Source: Pseudomonas sp. GV071
GTDB lineage: Bacteria; Pseudomonadota; Gammaproteobacteria; Pseudomonadales; Pseudomonadaceae
Reading direction: 5' to 3'
Length of the DNA stretch: 64,000 nucleotides
Assembly (NCBI RefSeq): GCF_003050835.1
Contig: NZ_QAOJ01000001.1
Coordinates: forward strand, 372,001-436,000
Shown: positions 43,336 to 52,380 of the stretch, one piece after another
How positions within the stretch are numbered: the first letter of the stretch is position 1
How the letters are laid out: each line of letters starts with the position of its first letter
Position numbers and translations under genes: made by a program
The notes under the pieces: model-generated
Told to the model about the DNA's origin: nothing
Seen by the model: only the letters and a program-made list of their open reading frames with translations
Databases searched by the model: none

Positions 43336-45783
43336 TTAACGGATCTTGCCGCGACTCAACTTGAGATCTTCCTTCGCGTAGTCGTCGACATCAATCACCC
43401 GACGCCGCGCCGCCTCAGCTTCGCGCAAGTTCTGCGCTTCTTCGGCTTGCAACACGCCAGCCGTCACGGCCGCATCGATCAGGCTTTCGCCTGGTTTTGC
43501 CGTCAGGCGTCCTTCTTTCACCGCCACATGCAGCTTTTTCGACAGCCCATGGCTGGCGCCCAGCAGGTTCACAGCATGCTGCAGCGCGCCGACCGCATCG
43601 GTTGGCGCTTGTGGGCGGTAGCAGCCAGCCAGCACCGATTCCAGCGCCGGGTCGCCGGCCGGGCGGCCGATGATGCCGGCGATCTCGGCGTCCAGGGCAT
43701 CCGATGGGCCTTTGTGGCGACGGCCAAACGGGAACACCAGCAGGCTCAGCGCGCAGCCAAAGAAGCGATTGGGGAAATTCTCCAGCAGGTCAGCCAGCGC
43801 CTGCTCGGCCTTGCCCAGACTTTCCTCCAGGGCCCAGGCTACGGAAGGGCGCAGATGCTCCGGGTAATCCAGATCGTGGTAGCGCTTGAGCGCCGCCGAG
43901 CCCAGGTACAGGTTGCTGAGCACATCGCCCAGGCGAGCCGACAAGCGTTCACGGCGTTTCAGCTCACCGCCGAGCAACATCATGCTGAAGTCGGCGAGCA
44001 TGGCGAAGGCCGCTGCCAGGCGGTTCAGAGCGCGAAAGTACGGCTGGCTGAAGTTGTCGCCCGGCACCTTGCCGAGTTTGCCGAAGGTCAGGCTGAGAAT
44101 CAGGCTGCTGGCGGCATTGCTGATGGCAAAACCGATGTGCTGCATCAGCAGGTCATCGAATTCCACCAGGGCTTGGTCACGGTCTTCGCGGCCGGCCAGG
44201 GCCATTTCCTTCAATACATAGGGGTGGCAACGAATCGCACCCTGACCAAAGATCATCAGGTTGCGCGACAGAATGTTCGCGCCTTCCACGGTGATGAAGA
44301 TCGGCGCACCTTGCCACGAACGGCCCAGGTAGTTGTTCGGGCCCATGATGATGCCCTTGCCGCCATGTACGTCCATGGCGTGGCTGATGCACTCGCGGCC
44401 GCGCTCGGTGAGGTGGTATTTGAGAATCGCCGAGAGTACTGACGGTTTTTCGCCAAGGTCGACCGCGTTGGCGGTGAGGATGCGCGCGGCGTCCATCATC
44501 CAGGCGTTGCCGCCGATGCGTGCCAGTGCTTCCTGAATACCTTCGAAGGCGGCCAGTGGCACGTTGAATTGCTCACGCACCTGGCTGTATTGGCCGGTGA
44601 CCAGGCTGGTGTATTTGGCGGCGCCGGTGCCGACAGCGGGCAGGGAGATGGAGCGGCCCACCGACAGGCAGTTCATCAGCATCATCCAGCCCTTGCCGAG
44701 CATAGGCTGACCGCCGATGAGGAAGTCCAGTGGTACAAACACGTCCTTGCCGGAGTTTGGACCGTTCATGAACGCAGCGCCCAGCGGCAGGTGGCGACGG
44801 CCGATTTCCACCCCGGGGGTGTCGGTGGGAATCAGCGCCAGACTGATGCCCAGGTCTTCTTCCTCGCCCAGCAGGTGCTCAGGGTCATAGGCCTTGAACG
44901 CCAGGCCGAGCAGGGTGGCGACGGGGCCGAGGGTGATATAGCGCTTTTCCCAGGTCAGACGCAGGCCGATGACTTCCTCACCGTTCCACTGGCCTTTGCA
45001 GATGATGCCGACATCGGGCATGGCGCCGGCATCGGAGCCAGCCAGCGGGCCGGTGAGGGCGAAGCAGGGGATATCGTCACCGCGGGCCAGGCGCGGCAGG
45101 TAATGCTGGCGCTGCTCGTCGGTGCCGTAGTGCAGCAACAGTTCGGCCGGACCGAGGGAGTTGGGCACCATTACGGTGGAGGCCAGGTCGCCGCTGCGGG
45201 TGGCGAGTTTCATCGCCACTTGCGAGTGGGCATAAGCTGAAAAGCCCTTGCCGCCGAACTCCTTGGGGATGATCAGGGCGAAAAAACCGTGCTGCTTGAT
45301 GTGCTGCCAGGCTTTTTCCGGCAGGTCCATCTGTTGGCCGATGTCCCAGTCGGTGACCATCGCGCACAGTTCTTCAGTGGGGCCGTCGATAAAGGCCTGT
45401 TCTTCTGCAGTGAGCTGCGCCTTGGGGTAGGCCAGCAAGGTGTCCCAGTCCGGGCGACCGCTGAACAGATGGCCGTCCCACCATACGGTGCCGGCTTCGA
45501 TGGCGTCCTTTTCGGTTTCCGACATCGGCGGCAGCACTTTCTGGAACCAGGCGAACAGCGGCGCCGTAAACAGCTTGCGGCGCAGGTCCGGCAGTACCAA
45601 GGGCACAGTAATGGCGATTACCAGCAGCCAGAGAATGGCCAGCAACCAGGTCGGCGCGTGGCTATAGATGCCCATCACCACCAGAAAGACGGCGGTGATT
45701 CCAAGGGCGGGCAGGGGAGAGACGCGACGGTGGGCGAGTACGGCGACCCCCACCACTAAAACCAGTAACCAGACAGCGAGCAT
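43336..45783 (-). CDS. fadE: Long-form acyl-CoA dehydrogenase FadE
   Basis: An 815-residue enzyme for the first step of fatty acid beta-oxidation. Two hydrophobic helices at the N-terminus (MLAVWLLVLVVGVAVLA; LAILWLLVIAITVPL) tether it to the inner membrane. The acyl-CoA dehydrogenase core follows (FALTGPLAGSDAGAMPD; DVHGGKGIIMGPNNYLGR), then a FadE-specific C-terminal domain (about 480-815). The length matches E. coli FadE (814 aa). The start at 45783 follows GGAGGA; an earlier in-frame ATG is not needed. Confidence 0.96.
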   Translation of the reverse strand: MLAVWLLVLVVGVAVLAHRRVSPLPALGITAVFLVVMGIYSHAPTWLLAILWLLVIAITVPLVLPDLRRKLFTAPLFAWFQKVLPPMSETEKDAIEAGTVWWDGHLFSGRPDWDTLLAYPKAQLTAEEQAFIDGPTEELCAMVTDWDIGQQMDLPEKAWQHIKQHGFFALIIPKEFGGKGFSAYAHSQVAMKLATRSGDLASTVMVPNSLGPAELLLHYGTDEQRQHYLPRLARGDDIPCFALTGPLAGSDAGAMPDVGIICKGQWNGEEVIGLRLTWEKRYITLGPVATLLGLAFKAYDPEHLLGEEEDLGISLALIPTDTPGVEIGRRHLPLGAAFMNGPNSGKDVFVPLDFLIGGQPMLGKGWMMLMNCLSVGRSISLPAVGTGAAKYTSLVTGQYSQVREQFNVPLAAFEGIQEALARIGGNAWMMDAARILTANAVDLGEKPSVLSAILKYHLTERGRECISHAMDVHGGKGIIMGPNNYLGRSWQGAPIFITVEGANILSRNLMIFGQGAIRCHPYVLKEMALAGREDRDQALVEFDDLLMQHIGFAISNAASSLILSLTFGKLGKVPGDNFSQPYFRALNRLAAAFAMLADFSMMLLGGELKRRERLSARLGDVLSNLYLGSAALKRYHDLDYPEHLRPSVAWALEESLGKAEQALADLLENFPNRFFGCALSLLVFPFGRRHKGPSDALDAEIAGIIGRPAGDPALESVLAGCYRPQAPTDAVGALQHAVNLLGASHGLSKKLHVAVKEGRLTAKPGESLIDAAVTAGVLQAEEAQNLREAEAARRRVIDVDDYAKEDLKLSRGKIR

Positions 45784-45943
45784 GCAAATTCCTCCATGAG
45801 ACGGCAGGCCGGGAGCCAACTGCGCTTAGCGTAGTTGGCGCTGGCGAGAAGAGCGCCGAGCTTGGCCTGATCGTCGTGAGCGCGGTCGATTGGGGGTGGT
45901 TAGACTGAGCCTGGCACCACCCGGTAGCCCTCAGGAGAGCCCC

Positions 45944-46600
45944 ATGCGCGAGTACCTTGCCCCCGGCCGCTTCATTGATAGTGACCACCCTCGGGTAGTT
46001 GAGTTCGCACAAGATAATCGCGGTCAAAGCACCGAATTACGTGACCAGGCGGTCAGTCTTTACTACGCCGTGCGCGACCAGATTCGCTACAACCCCTACA
46101 GCTTCAGTCGCGACCCCGACACCCTGAAAGGCAGCGCTGCCTTGCACGCGGGCGAAAGCTACTGCGTGCCCAAGGCCACCTTGCTCGCCGCCTGCGCCCG
46201 GCATTGCGGCATTCCTTCGCGTATTGGCCTGGCGGATGTGCGCAATCACCTGTCCACCCCACGCCTGCTCGAAGCGCTGCGCAGCGAAGTGTTCGCCATG
46301 CACGGCTACACCGAGCTGTACCTGGAAGGCCGGTGGGTGAAAGCCACGCCGGCGTTCAACCTGACTCTGTGTCAGCTGTTCAAGGTGGCGCCGCTGGAGT
46401 TCGACGGGCTCACCGACAGCGTATTTCAGCCCTACAACGAAGCCGGGCAGCGGCACATGGAATACCTGGTCGACCACGGCCAGTTCGCCGACCTGCCGGA
46501 GCAGCTGTTCTTCGGCCATCTGCAGCACTGCTACCCGCACCTGTTTAGCGACGACGCGCCGCTGGTGATGGGCGATATGCACAAGGAAATCGTCGGCTGA
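45944..46600 (+). CDS. Transglutaminase-like cysteine protease-fold protein
   Basis: A 218-residue protein with the transglutaminase core. The nucleophile region is GESYCVPKATLLAACARHCGIPSRIG and the catalytic His is in MHGYTELYLEGRWVKATPAFN. No signal peptide is seen. Such stand-alone proteins may act as peptidases or amidases; the substrate is unknown. ATG at 45944 follows AGGAGAG. Confidence 0.85.
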   Translation: MREYLAPGRFIDSDHPRVVEFAQDNRGQSTELRDQAVSLYYAVRDQIRYNPYSFSRDPDTLKGSAALHAGESYCVPKATLLAACARHCGIPSRIGLADVRNHLSTPRLLEALRSEVFAMHGYTELYLEGRWVKATPAFNLTLCQLFKVAPLEFDGLTDSVFQPYNEAGQRHMEYLVDHGQFADLPEQLFFGHLQHCYPHLFSDDAPLVMGDMHKEIVG

Positions 46601-46715
46601 AACGCGCAAACCATGAAGGGCCTCGATAGCCAACATCAATTTCCACGTCTGTTTTCTTCGGCTCAGGCAGGTAGGATGCCAGGGCAGAATTTCTGACACA
46701 GAAGGAAACAGACCG

Positions 46716-47336
46716 ATGCTGACGATTTGGGGTCGTAAGAATTCCGGCAACGTGCGCAAGGCGCTTTGGGCCGCAGAAGAGGCAGGTGTGCCGTACACGC
46801 GACAGGACGCCGGTGGCGCGTTCGGGGTTGTGAACGATGCCCACTACCGCGCGATGAACCCCAATGGTCTGGTGCCGGTGATTGAAGACGACGGCCTGGT
46901 GCTGTGGGAGTCCAACGCCATCGTGCGTTACCTGGCTGCCAAGTACGCTGACGGTGTGCTTTACGCCAGCGATCCCGGTGAGCGCGCGCAGGCCGACAAG
47001 TGGATGGACTGGGCCAGTTCCACCTTGGCTGCGCCGTTTCGCGATGTGTTCTGGGTCACCGTGCGCACGCCGCCCGAGCAGCGTAACCAGGAAGTGATTA
47101 CTGCCGCGATCAAGCGCTGTGGCGAGTTGTTGGCCATCCCTGACGCAGCCTTGGCTTCGCAACCCTATCTGTCCGGTGCCACCTTCGGCATGGGCGATAT
47201 TCCGCTAGGCTCCGCTATCTATGCGTGGTTTGAAATGCCCATCGAACGCCCCTCATTACCTAATCTGCAAGCCTGGTACGAGCGGCTTAAAGAGCGGCCT
47301 GCGTATCAGGCTGCGGTGATGACGGCGTTGACCTGA
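46716..47336 (+). CDS. Glutathione S-transferase
   Basis: A 206-residue GST with an N-terminal thioredoxin-like domain (LTIWGRKNSGNVRKALWAAEE, NPNGLVPVIEDDGLVLWESNAIVRYLA) and a C-terminal helical domain (ATFGMGDIPLGSAIYAWFEM). The SGNVRK motif and overall pattern resemble the E. coli GstB group. It conjugates or dehalogenates electrophiles using glutathione; the substrate is unknown. Confidence 0.92.
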   Translation: MLTIWGRKNSGNVRKALWAAEEAGVPYTRQDAGGAFGVVNDAHYRAMNPNGLVPVIEDDGLVLWESNAIVRYLAAKYADGVLYASDPGERAQADKWMDWASSTLAAPFRDVFWVTVRTPPEQRNQEVITAAIKRCGELLAIPDAALASQPYLSGATFGMGDIPLGSAIYAWFEMPIERPSLPNLQAWYERLKERPAYQAAVMTALT

Positions 47337-47441
47337 CGATAAAAATTCAGCCCGGGAAACGATTCGGCGACCTGGCGTTATGGCGCTAAACTGCGTCGCC
47401 GTTTCCCGCTCCACTTTTTCTATTACAAGTGTGTATTTCCT

Positions 47442-48374
47442 ATGAGTTCTGCCCTGTCTATCCGTGGCCTGACCAAGACGTACGGCAACGGCTTTCAAGC
47501 ACTGCACGGTATTGATCTGGATGTAGCCGAAGGCGACTTTTTCGCCTTGCTCGGCCCCAACGGTGCCGGCAAATCCACCACCATCGGCATTCTGTCGACC
47601 CTGGTGACCAAGTCCAGCGGCACGGTCAATGTGTTCGGCCATGACCTCGACCGCGAACCCTCGCAGCTCAAGCGCTGCCTGGGTGTGGTGCCGCAGGAAT
47701 TCAACTTCAACCAGTTCGAGAAGGTCTTCGACATCGTCGTGACCCAAGCCGGTTACTACGGCATTCCGCTGCGCATCGCCAAAGAGCGCGCCGAGCAGTA
47801 CCTGACCCAGCTGGGCTTGTGGGACAAGCGCAATTCGGCCTCCCGTGAACTGTCCGGCGGCATGAAGCGCCGGCTGATGATTGCCCGCGCGCTGATTCAC
47901 CAGCCGCGCCTGTTGATTCTCGATGAGCCCACCGCCGGCGTGGATATCGAACTGCGCCGCTCGATGTGGACCTTCCTCACCGAGCTGAACCAGCAGGGCA
48001 TCAGCATCATCCTCACCACCCACTACCTGGAAGAGGCCGAACAGCTGTGCCGCAACATCGGCATCATCGACCACGGGCGGATCGTCGAGAACACCAGCAT
48101 GCGTTCGCTGCTGAAGAAGTTGCATGTGGAAACCTTCCTGCTCGACCTGAAGGATTCGCTGACCCTGCTGCCGAACCTGCCGGGCTATCCCGCGCAGTTG
48201 GTGGATGACCACACCCTGTCGGTGCAAGTGGAAAAAAGCCTGGGCATCAGCGAGCTGTTCCGCCAACTGGCCGAGCAGAACATTCAGGTGCTGAGCATGC
48301 GCAATAAAACCAATCGCCTGGAGGAGCTGTTCGTGTCCCTGGTGGAGAAAAACCTGGCGAAGGTGGCGGTATGA
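47442..48374 (+). CDS. ABC transporter ATP-binding protein (YadG-like)
   Basis: A 310-residue ATPase with Walker A GPNGAGKST, the signature LSGGMKRRLMIARAL, Walker B LLILDEPTAGVD and the H-loop TTHYLEEAEQL. The C-terminal extension includes NKTNRLEELFVSLVEKN. With the next gene it forms a two-component exporter of the ABC-2 (YadGH/DrrAB) type. The genes overlap by 4 bp. The substrate is unknown. Confidence 0.94.
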   Translation: MSSALSIRGLTKTYGNGFQALHGIDLDVAEGDFFALLGPNGAGKSTTIGILSTLVTKSSGTVNVFGHDLDREPSQLKRCLGVVPQEFNFNQFEKVFDIVVTQAGYYGIPLRIAKERAEQYLTQLGLWDKRNSASRELSGGMKRRLMIARALIHQPRLLILDEPTAGVDIELRRSMWTFLTELNQQGISIILTTHYLEEAEQLCRNIGIIDHGRIVENTSMRSLLKKLHVETFLLDLKDSLTLLPNLPGYPAQLVDDHTLSVQVEKSLGISELFRQLAEQNIQVLSMRNKTNRLEELFVSLVEKNLAKVAV

Positions 48375-49165
48375 AGCCCGAGTATCTGAACAGCGAACTG
48401 CAGGCCAACTGGGTGGCGCTGCAGACCATCGTCTACCGCGAAGTGCGCCGCTTCACGCGGATCTGGCCGCAAACCCTGCTGCCGCCAGCGATCACCATGG
48501 TTTTGTACTTCGTCATCTTCGGCAACCTGATCGGCCGGCAGATCGGCGATATGGGTGGCTTCACCTATATGCAGTACATCGTGCCCGGCCTGATCATGAT
48601 GTCGGTGATCACCAACGCCTACGGCAACGTGGTGTCGAGCTTCTTCGGCAGCAAGTTCCAGCGCTCGGTGGAGGAGCTGATGGTGGCGCCGGTGTCGCCA
48701 CACACCATCCTCATCGGTTACGTGGTGGGCGGCGTGCTGCGCGGCTTGGCGGTGGGCGTTATCGTCACCATCCTGTCGCTGTTCTTCACCAAGTTGCAGG
48801 TGCACCACTTGGGCATCACCGTGCTGGTGGTATTGCTGACGGCGACGATCTTTTCGCTGTGCGGCTTTATCAACGCCGTGTACGCACGCAACTTTGATGA
48901 CATCTCGATAATCCCGACCTTCGTCCTGACGCCGCTGACCTACCTGGGTGGGGTGTTCTACTCGATCAACCTGTTGCCGCCGTTCTGGCAGACCGTGTCG
49001 CTGGCCAACCCGGTGCTGCACATGGTCAACGCCTTCCGCTACGGCATTCTCGGCGTCTCGGATATCCGCATCAGTATCGCCATCGCCTTTATGCTGGCTG
49101 CCACCACTGTGCTGTACATCGCCTGCGTGCGTTTGCTGGTCAGCGGTCGCGGCATGCGCCAGTAA
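48371..49165 (+). CDS. ABC-2 type permease (YadH-like)
   Basis: A 264-residue membrane protein with six hydrophobic segments and the ABC-2 motif YLGGVFYSINLLPPFWQ near the C-terminus. It begins with ATGA overlapping the ATPase stop. The pair resembles YadGH of E. coli and the O-antigen/DrrB class of exporters. A terminator follows 15 bp downstream. Confidence 0.92.
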   Translation: MKPEYLNSELQANWVALQTIVYREVRRFTRIWPQTLLPPAITMVLYFVIFGNLIGRQIGDMGGFTYMQYIVPGLIMMSVITNAYGNVVSSFFGSKFQRSVEELMVAPVSPHTILIGYVVGGVLRGLAVGVIVTILSLFFTKLQVHHLGITVLVVLLTATIFSLCGFINAVYARNFDDISIIPTFVLTPLTYLGGVFYSINLLPPFWQTVSLANPVLHMVNAFRYGILGVSDIRISIAIAFMLAATTVLYIACVRLLVSGRGMRQ

Positions 49166-49180
49166 GGCAGGCTGTCGGTT

Positions 49181-49220
49181 AAAAAAACGCGGCAAGTTGT
49201 ATACACTTGCCGCGTTTTTT
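49181..49220 (+). terminator. Terminator between the ABC exporter and queF
   Basis: AAAAAAACGCGGCAAGT and ACTTGCCGCGTTTTTT form the stem. It ends 16 bp before the queF start, so queF probably depends on promoter sequence overlapping or following this hairpin, or on read-through. Confidence 0.85.
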
Positions 49221-49236
49221 CATTCAGGTCGCCGCC

Positions 49237-50067
49237 ATGCATCCCGCCGTCGAACATTCCCCTCTGGGCAAGGCCAGCGAGTACATCGCCACCTATACGC
49301 CGTCCTTGCTGTACCCGATTCCTCGCGCGCCGAAATGGGCCGAGCTGGGTCTCACTGCAGAGACCTTGCCGTATCAGGGCGTGGATTTCTGGAACTGCTT
49401 CGAGCTGTCCTGGCTGCTGCCTTCGGGCAAACCGGTGGTGGCCATTGGCGAATTCGCCATCCCGGCTGACTCGCCGAATATCATCGAGTCGAAGTCGTTC
49501 AAGCTGTACCTCAACTCGCTGAACCAGAGCGTGTTCGCCACGCCGGCCGAGTTGCAGGCGGTACTGGAAAAAGACCTCAGCTCAGCTGCTGGAAAGCCTG
49601 TGGGTGTGCGGGTGCGCAGCCTGGCTGACGTGCAAGCGGAAGGCGTCAGCGCCTTGCCGGGGCAGTGCATCGATGAGCTGGATGTGGCCATCAGCAACTA
49701 CGCGCAGCCGCAGCCGGAACTGCTGCGTTGCGACAGCAGCCGCGTTGTGGAAGAAAGCCTGCACAGCCACCTGCTGAAATCCAATTGCCCGGTCACTGGC
49801 CAGCCAGACTGGGGCACCGTGGTGGTCAGCTACAAAGGCCCTGCGCTGGATGCCGCCAGCCTGTTGGCGTATCTGGTGAGCTTTCGCCAGCACGCGGACT
49901 TCCATGAGCAGTGTGTGGAGCGGATCTTCCTCGACTTGCAGCGGTTGCTGCAGCCGGAGAGCCTGACGGTGTATGCGCGCTATGTGCGCCGGGGTGGGTT
50001 GGATATCAACCCGTATCGCAGCTTGGCGGCCATCCAGCCGGACAATCGCCGGTTGGTTCGCCAATAG
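49237..50067 (+). CDS. queF: NADPH-dependent 7-cyano-7-deazaguanine reductase QueF
   Basis: A 276-residue two-domain (long-form) QueF that reduces preQ0 to preQ1 in queuosine synthesis. The QueF motif [14 protein letters not shown] (NADPH binding) and the catalytic-cysteine region [12 protein letters not shown] are present, with [12 protein letters not shown] near the C-terminus. ATG at 49237 gives [17 protein letters not shown] see no preQ1 riboswitch in the short leader. From memory it corresponds to PA2806. Confidence 0.96.
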   Translation: MHPAVEHSPLGKASEYIATYTPSLLYPIPRAPKWAELGLTAETLPYQGVDFWNCFELSWLLPSGKPVVAIGEFAIPADSPNIIESKSFKLYLNSLNQSVFATPAELQAVLEKDLSSAAGKPVGVRVRSLADVQAEGVSALPGQCIDELDVAISNYAQPQPELLRCDSSRVVEESLHSHLLKSNCPVTGQPDWGTVVVSYKGPALDAASLLAYLVSFRQHADFHEQCVERIFLDLQRLLQPESLTVYARYVRRGGLDINPYRSLAAIQPDNRRLVRQ

Positions 50068-50085
50068 GGTTCGACTTGAGACCAA

Positions 50086-50108
50086 TCGAGGCTGAAGCCT
50101 CTCCCACA
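50086..50108. repeat. REP half element, left of the AT-rich gene
   Basis: TCGAGGCTGAAGCCTCTCCC followed by ACA matches one REP arm (with A for C variants). Its partner arm is not adjacent but 840 bp away at 50946. Confidence 0.7.
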
Positions 50109-50171
50109 AATCTTTTTGGTCGTATTTCCACTCGTGGATAAGAACACTTCCGTCCCAAAAACAGCGAGGGT

Positions 50172-50924
50172 TTAATTATCATTTATAAAATTAGCTAATG
50201 TAAAGTCTATAAAATTATGAAATGAACTATTTAAGAGCTTAATCTGTTTTGATCCAATATTATGAAGATATACTTCGTTACTATTTCTCTTAATTAAAAT
50301 TTCATCCCCGTCGTTATGAAGCCATAATTCTCCGAATTTTAAATACTCGTCATCATTCAATTCAATTAACTGAAAATCAACAAACAACCCCTCGAATTGC
50401 AACAATGAAATGTTACTGAAATAGATTATAATTTCTTCAGTTAAAAAATTTGAAATAGACTTTTCTAATATATCCTCTTTTGAAAATTCTCTTTTTATAG
50501 TATCCCCAACCCCTTTAAAGTTATTTTTTATAGCAAAATATAGGTTTGGATATTCTTTATCTAAATTTTTAAAATTATGCTCAAAATAAATTTTGAAGTC
50601 ATTTTCTTCTTTCTCGCTTAAACCAGTAATGCTTTTTTCCCAATTCAACTTATAATTATTTTCAGACTTAGCATTAAAATCTTGATTAATAGATCTTAAA
50701 AATTCTTTTGCATTGTTTTGGGATATTAAAGTTGCTCCATCAATTCCTTGAGCCATTTTAGGTTTTATCTTTAAAAACCAACCTGGAGAAATCTCTTTTT
50801 TAACTAGAGGCTCATTTTGTTTCCACCAATTTATCCAATTTTCGGAAGTAATATTATTTTCGCTTAAATGTATTAATTTTTCTAAAATATTTTTATCTAT
50901 CATTTTACCAAGAATTTGTTCCAT
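50172..50924 (-). CDS. AT-rich gene of unknown function, probably acquired; weak resemblance to SUKH/SMI1-KNR4 immunity proteins
   Basis: A 250-residue protein rich in Asn, Lys, Ile and Glu, strikingly unlike the GC-rich neighbours (AT-ending codons throughout, poly-A/T tracts). It has no signal peptide or membrane helix. The C-terminal pattern (ELWLHNDGDEILIK; NEVYLHNIG; SSFHNFIDFTLANFI) recalls the end of SMI1/KNR4 (SUKH) domain immunity proteins, but I cannot confirm this. No toxin gene adjoins it. The start at 50924 has no good ribosome binding site; a second ATG at 50903 is possible. It lies between two separated REP halves, between queF and a DUF4404 gene. Confidence 0.6.
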   Translation of the reverse strand: MEQILGKMIDKNILEKLIHLSENNITSENWINWWKQNEPLVKKEISPGWFLKIKPKMAQGIDGATLISQNNAKEFLRSINQDFNAKSENNYKLNWEKSITGLSEKEENDFKIYFEHNFKNLDKEYPNLYFAIKNNFKGVGDTIKREFSKEDILEKSISNFLTEEIIIYFSNISLLQFEGLFVDFQLIELNDDEYLKFGELWLHNDGDEILIKRNSNEVYLHNIGSKQIKLLNSSFHNFIDFTLANFINDN

Positions 50925-50945
50925 TAATTAAACGGTGATCTTATT

Positions 50946-50966
50946 TGGGAGAGGCTTGCGCCTCGA
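50946..50966. repeat. REP half element, right of the AT-rich gene
   Basis: TGGGAGAGGCTTGCGCCTCG followed by A is a REP arm in opposite orientation to the one at 50086-50108, so the two halves face each other across the AT-rich gene. Confidence 0.7.
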
Positions 50967-50977
50967 TGATTTTTGCC

Positions 50978-51016
50978 CCAACAAAAAGCCCCGCACATGT
51001 CGGGGCTTTTTGTTGG
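50978..51016. terminator. Bidirectional terminator next to the DUF4404 gene
   Basis: CCAACAAAAAGCCCCG and CGGGGCTTTTTGTTGG are perfect arms of 16 bp around a 7-bp loop. Confidence 0.88.
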
Positions 51017-51025
51017 GCTCAGGGC

Positions 51026-51289
51026 TTAGATCCCCATGCTCACCAGGCTCTGCACAATATTGCGCAAGGTGCCGGCGATGGTCGGGTGTTCAACTTCAAA
51101 ACGTTCGACGGCGAGGTTTACCCCATCCACCAGGTTGGTATCCGGAGCGCTGGCTTCGCGCGCCAGCTGCAGTTCGATCTGTTGCGCCAGGGCGGCGAGT
51201 TCTTCGCGTTGCTCGGCGGAAACCGGGGGCTCGCTTTGCAGTTGCTCGCGCAGTAAGTCCAGTTGGTGCTGCAATTCGCGGGCAGGCAT
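51026..51289 (-). CDS. DUF4404 family protein
   Basis: An 87-residue, Leu/Glu/Gln-rich protein (LQHQLDLLREQLQSEPPVSAEQREELAALAQQIEL) with a conserved C-terminal segment FEVEHPTIAGTLRNIVQSLVSMGI, as in DUF4404 proteins. It is predicted to be helical and cytoplasmic, with unknown function. The gene ends in the terminator at 50978. Confidence 0.8.
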   Translation of the reverse strand: MPARELQHQLDLLREQLQSEPPVSAEQREELAALAQQIELQLAREASAPDTNLVDGVNLAVERFEVEHPTIAGTLRNIVQSLVSMGI

Positions 51290-51412
51290 GGTGTTTCTCC
51301 CTCTGTGATAGGCAACAGCATTGACCCCGGGCCGCAGCCAAAGGTTCTAGCGTTGAGGGTAATCCATGGCCTGGCGCTTTGCCTGATCCAGGGCAGACGA
51401 AGATGTAACAGG

Positions 51413-52159
51413 TCAGGGCTTTTCGCCCTTGTGCCGGCGCTGGGCCAGGTCTGCCAGGCTGGGGCCAAGGTCGGCCAACTGGTCGATCACCGAGTGCACG
51501 CCCAGGCGGTACAGGCTCAGGGTGGCTTGGGCGCGCAGGTGATCCCGCTCCGGCGCCGGCAGCGCCTGCCAGTCATCCGGTGCCTGGCCACAGAGCGGGC
51601 CGCAGGCGGCCAGGCCGACGGTCCACAGTCCGGCATTCAGGCCGGCTTGCAGCAGGCGCGGTTCGCCGCTGATCAACACGCAGCCATCGAGGTTGTTCAC
51701 CTTCAAGGCCGACAGCGATTGCCAGCAGGCATCCGGTGCTGGCCACGGGCGGGCGGCGCTGGTGTCGGTTCCCGGCAGCCAGGCGGGCAGGGCGCTGGCC
51801 AGTTGCGTGCTGGCGTTACTCGGCAGTTCATCCAGCCAGGCGCAGGGCACGCCTTGTTGCTGCAAGGTTTCCAATACGTGAAGAGCGCCGGGGGTGACCT
51901 GGGCGTGTTCGTTGGCGCAATCCTGCAAGGCCTGCTGCAGCGAGGAAAGGTCAGCGCTATGGGGTTCCCGACCGAGCGCGGCGCTCAGGGCGGCATGCGG
52001 TGACAGCTGCTGGCTGCCTTGATTGGCCGCCTCGGGGAATAGGCGTTGCAGCGTGACGGGCAGGGTGCGGGCACCAAAGTCGACCAGACAACCGGACAGG
52101 CCAAACAGAACAGCGGTGAAGTCGGCAGACGATGAGGCGAGAGCAGGCATGGCACGCAT
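51413..52159 (-). CDS. Phosphonatase-like HAD-superfamily protein lacking catalytic residues
   Basis: A 248-residue protein that follows the HAD (PhnX/phosphonatase-like) fold pattern, but its motif I is VLFGLSGCLVDFG where active enzymes have VxFDxxGTxVDFG. The nucleophilic Asp is replaced by Gly at residue 20. The motif-IV region reads SGEPRLLQAGLNAGLWTVGL instead of GDxxxDxxxGxxAGxxTxGV, so the metal ligands are also changed. It is probably a non-enzymatic or substrate-binding relative. From memory a similar protein (PA2803) occurs in the matching PAO1 region. Two ATG starts 9 bp apart (52159 and 52150) are both possible. Confidence 0.8.
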   Translation of the reverse strand: MRAMPALASSSADFTAVLFGLSGCLVDFGARTLPVTLQRLFPEAANQGSQQLSPHAALSAALGREPHSADLSSLQQALQDCANEHAQVTPGALHVLETLQQQGVPCAWLDELPSNASTQLASALPAWLPGTDTSAARPWPAPDACWQSLSALKVNNLDGCVLISGEPRLLQAGLNAGLWTVGLAACGPLCGQAPDDWQALPAPERDHLRAQATLSLYRLGVHSVIDQLADLGPSLADLAQRRHKGEKP

Positions 52160-52380
52160 CCGAGCGAGGGGGTTATAGGCAAACTAGTGAGCAACGATGA
52201 CGTGTCGATGAATACTTTGTGACAATTATCGAGAATACCGCGCGCCAGGGCAGATTTTTCTGTCGTTCTTCACCTGCCAAACCCCTGCCGCAGCCCCTAT
52301 ACTGTGCGCCTTTTGCGCCAGCGCCTATGCTGGCAAAACGCGCCTGGCGCGATCTCTTATTCAGTCTCTGGAGCCTTGCA

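Noticed and set aside
49166-49236. preQ1 riboswitch upstream of queF
   Set aside because: The short gap holds only the ABC-exporter terminator; the A-rich tail and aptamer hairpin of preQ1 riboswitches are absent.
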